6,537 nucleotides of DNA, taken from DTKY01 sp037440765. Lineage in GTDB: Bacteria > Acidobacteriota > Terriglobia > Bryobacterales > Bryobacteraceae. The notes below the pieces were generated by a model. The model did not search any database. It worked only from the letters and a program-made list of their open reading frames with translations, and was not told where the DNA came from. The stretch covers positions 1-6,537 of the forward strand of contig JBBITL010000146.1 of the NCBI GenBank assembly GCA_037440765.1. Reading direction: 5' to 3'. The translations under genes and the position numbers were made by a program. Numbering within the stretch: the stretch's first letter is position 1; each line of letters begins with the position of its first letter. This document shows, piece by piece, positions 6,368 through 6,537 of the stretch.

Positions 6368-6375
6368 AAAGCCAT
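6361..6375 (-). other. Four-codon upstream frame overlapping the antitoxin start
   Basis: On the minus strand an ATG at 6375 is followed by GCT, TTA, TGT and a TAA stop (6363-6361), giving MALC. It overlaps the antitoxin ATG at 6367 in another frame, and the first AGGA lies six bases before it, better placed than for the antitoxin itself. It may be chance or a reinitiation device. Confidence 0.2.
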
Positions 6376-6383
6376 GGTCCTTC

Positions 6384-6402
6384 CTCTATCCACACTATAG
6401 AG
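6384..6402. promoter_or_regulatory. 19-bp inverted repeat, candidate autoregulatory operator of the TA operon
   Basis: CTCTAT (6384-6389) and ATAGAG (6397-6402) are perfect 6-bp inverted arms with a 7-base spacer. The repeat covers the -10 box and the expected start site of the toxin-antitoxin promoter. VapB or VapBC complexes commonly repress their own promoter through such palindromes, so this is the likely operator by analogy. Confidence 0.5.
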
Positions 6403-6422
6403 CAAGAAGGAGAGGTAGTCAA
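6394..6422 (-). promoter_or_regulatory. Strong sigma-70-type promoter of the toxin-antitoxin operon
   Basis: On the minus strand TTGACT (6422-6417) is a five-of-six -35 and TATAGT (6399-6394) a five-of-six -10, separated by exactly 17 bp. Transcription would begin near 6387, giving a leader of about 20 bases before the antitoxin ATG. Local composition is AT-rich compared with the rest of the window. Confidence 0.75.
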
Positions 6423-6537
6423 GTAACCACCCGACTATCTGCCTGCCTCAGGCTGCAGATCTTGAGGTTGGGGAACCGGGAAAAAACCGGGACCACACCA
6501 CCTATATGATCGATTTCAGGAGCCGTGGCAAAGGTCT
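6423..6537. other. Right-edge intergenic DNA with phased short repeats
   Basis: No gene is supported. AACCGGGA occurs at 6474-6481 and again at 6485-6492, an 11-base period. GCCTG-CCT-CAGGC (6441-6453) is a small perfect hairpin, and CCTCA near 6446 is mirrored by TGAGG near 6463. A forward ATG at 6506 opens a frame that runs off the window after about ten codons (MIDFRSRGKG), but no clear ribosome-binding site precedes it, so it is not called. Confidence 0.35.

Noticed and set aside
6506..6537. Start of a forward gene at the right edge
   Set aside because: Only about ten codons are visible and no ribosome-binding site precedes the ATG, so there is too little to support a gene.

Overview
The window looks like chromosomal DNA from a GC-rich acidobacterium, most likely of the Bryobacterales/Solibacter group. 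The strongest clue is the protein at 2638-4518: NHL beta-propeller repeats followed by a C-terminal domain of the type (TIGR03437) greatly expanded in Solibacter-like genomes. Sampled GC is about 68% inside that gene. This assignment rests on recalled family features, not on a search.

Layout. Positions 1-161 carry no gene, only short inverted repeats and a weak promoter-like box. A forward gene (162-2618) encodes an 818-residue membrane protein fused to a spermidine-synthase-like domain. It converges with a reverse-strand block: a glycine/arginine-rich single-RRM RNA-binding protein (5063-4734), tRNA-Arg(UCU) (4691-4614) and the secreted NHL-repeat protein (4518-2638). Diverging from the RRM gene is a forward tRNA pair, tRNA-Leu(CAG) and tRNA-Cys(GCA), with a good sigma-70-type promoter. 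Nine bases after tRNA-Cys comes the stop codon of a reverse-strand two-gene toxin-antitoxin operon: a PIN-domain (VapC-type) toxin at 5474-5899, preceded 6 bp upstream by a probable antitoxin at 5906-6367. That operon has a near-consensus promoter overlapped by a 19-bp inverted repeat, a likely autoregulatory operator. The last 115 bases hold only short repeats and a possible start of a gene that leaves the window.

How the parts relate. Most genes are unrelated housekeeping or surface functions. The toxin-antitoxin operon is the accessory element: parts of it have clearly lower GC (about 50% in a sampled toxin segment, 42% at the promoter), it abuts a tRNA 3' end, and its partner protein is not a standard short VapB. 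It appears to join an antitoxin-like N-terminal segment to a roughly 90-residue conserved-looking domain of unknown function. This is the part of the window most likely to hold undescribed biology. No CRISPR array, transposase, rRNA or riboswitch was recognised.
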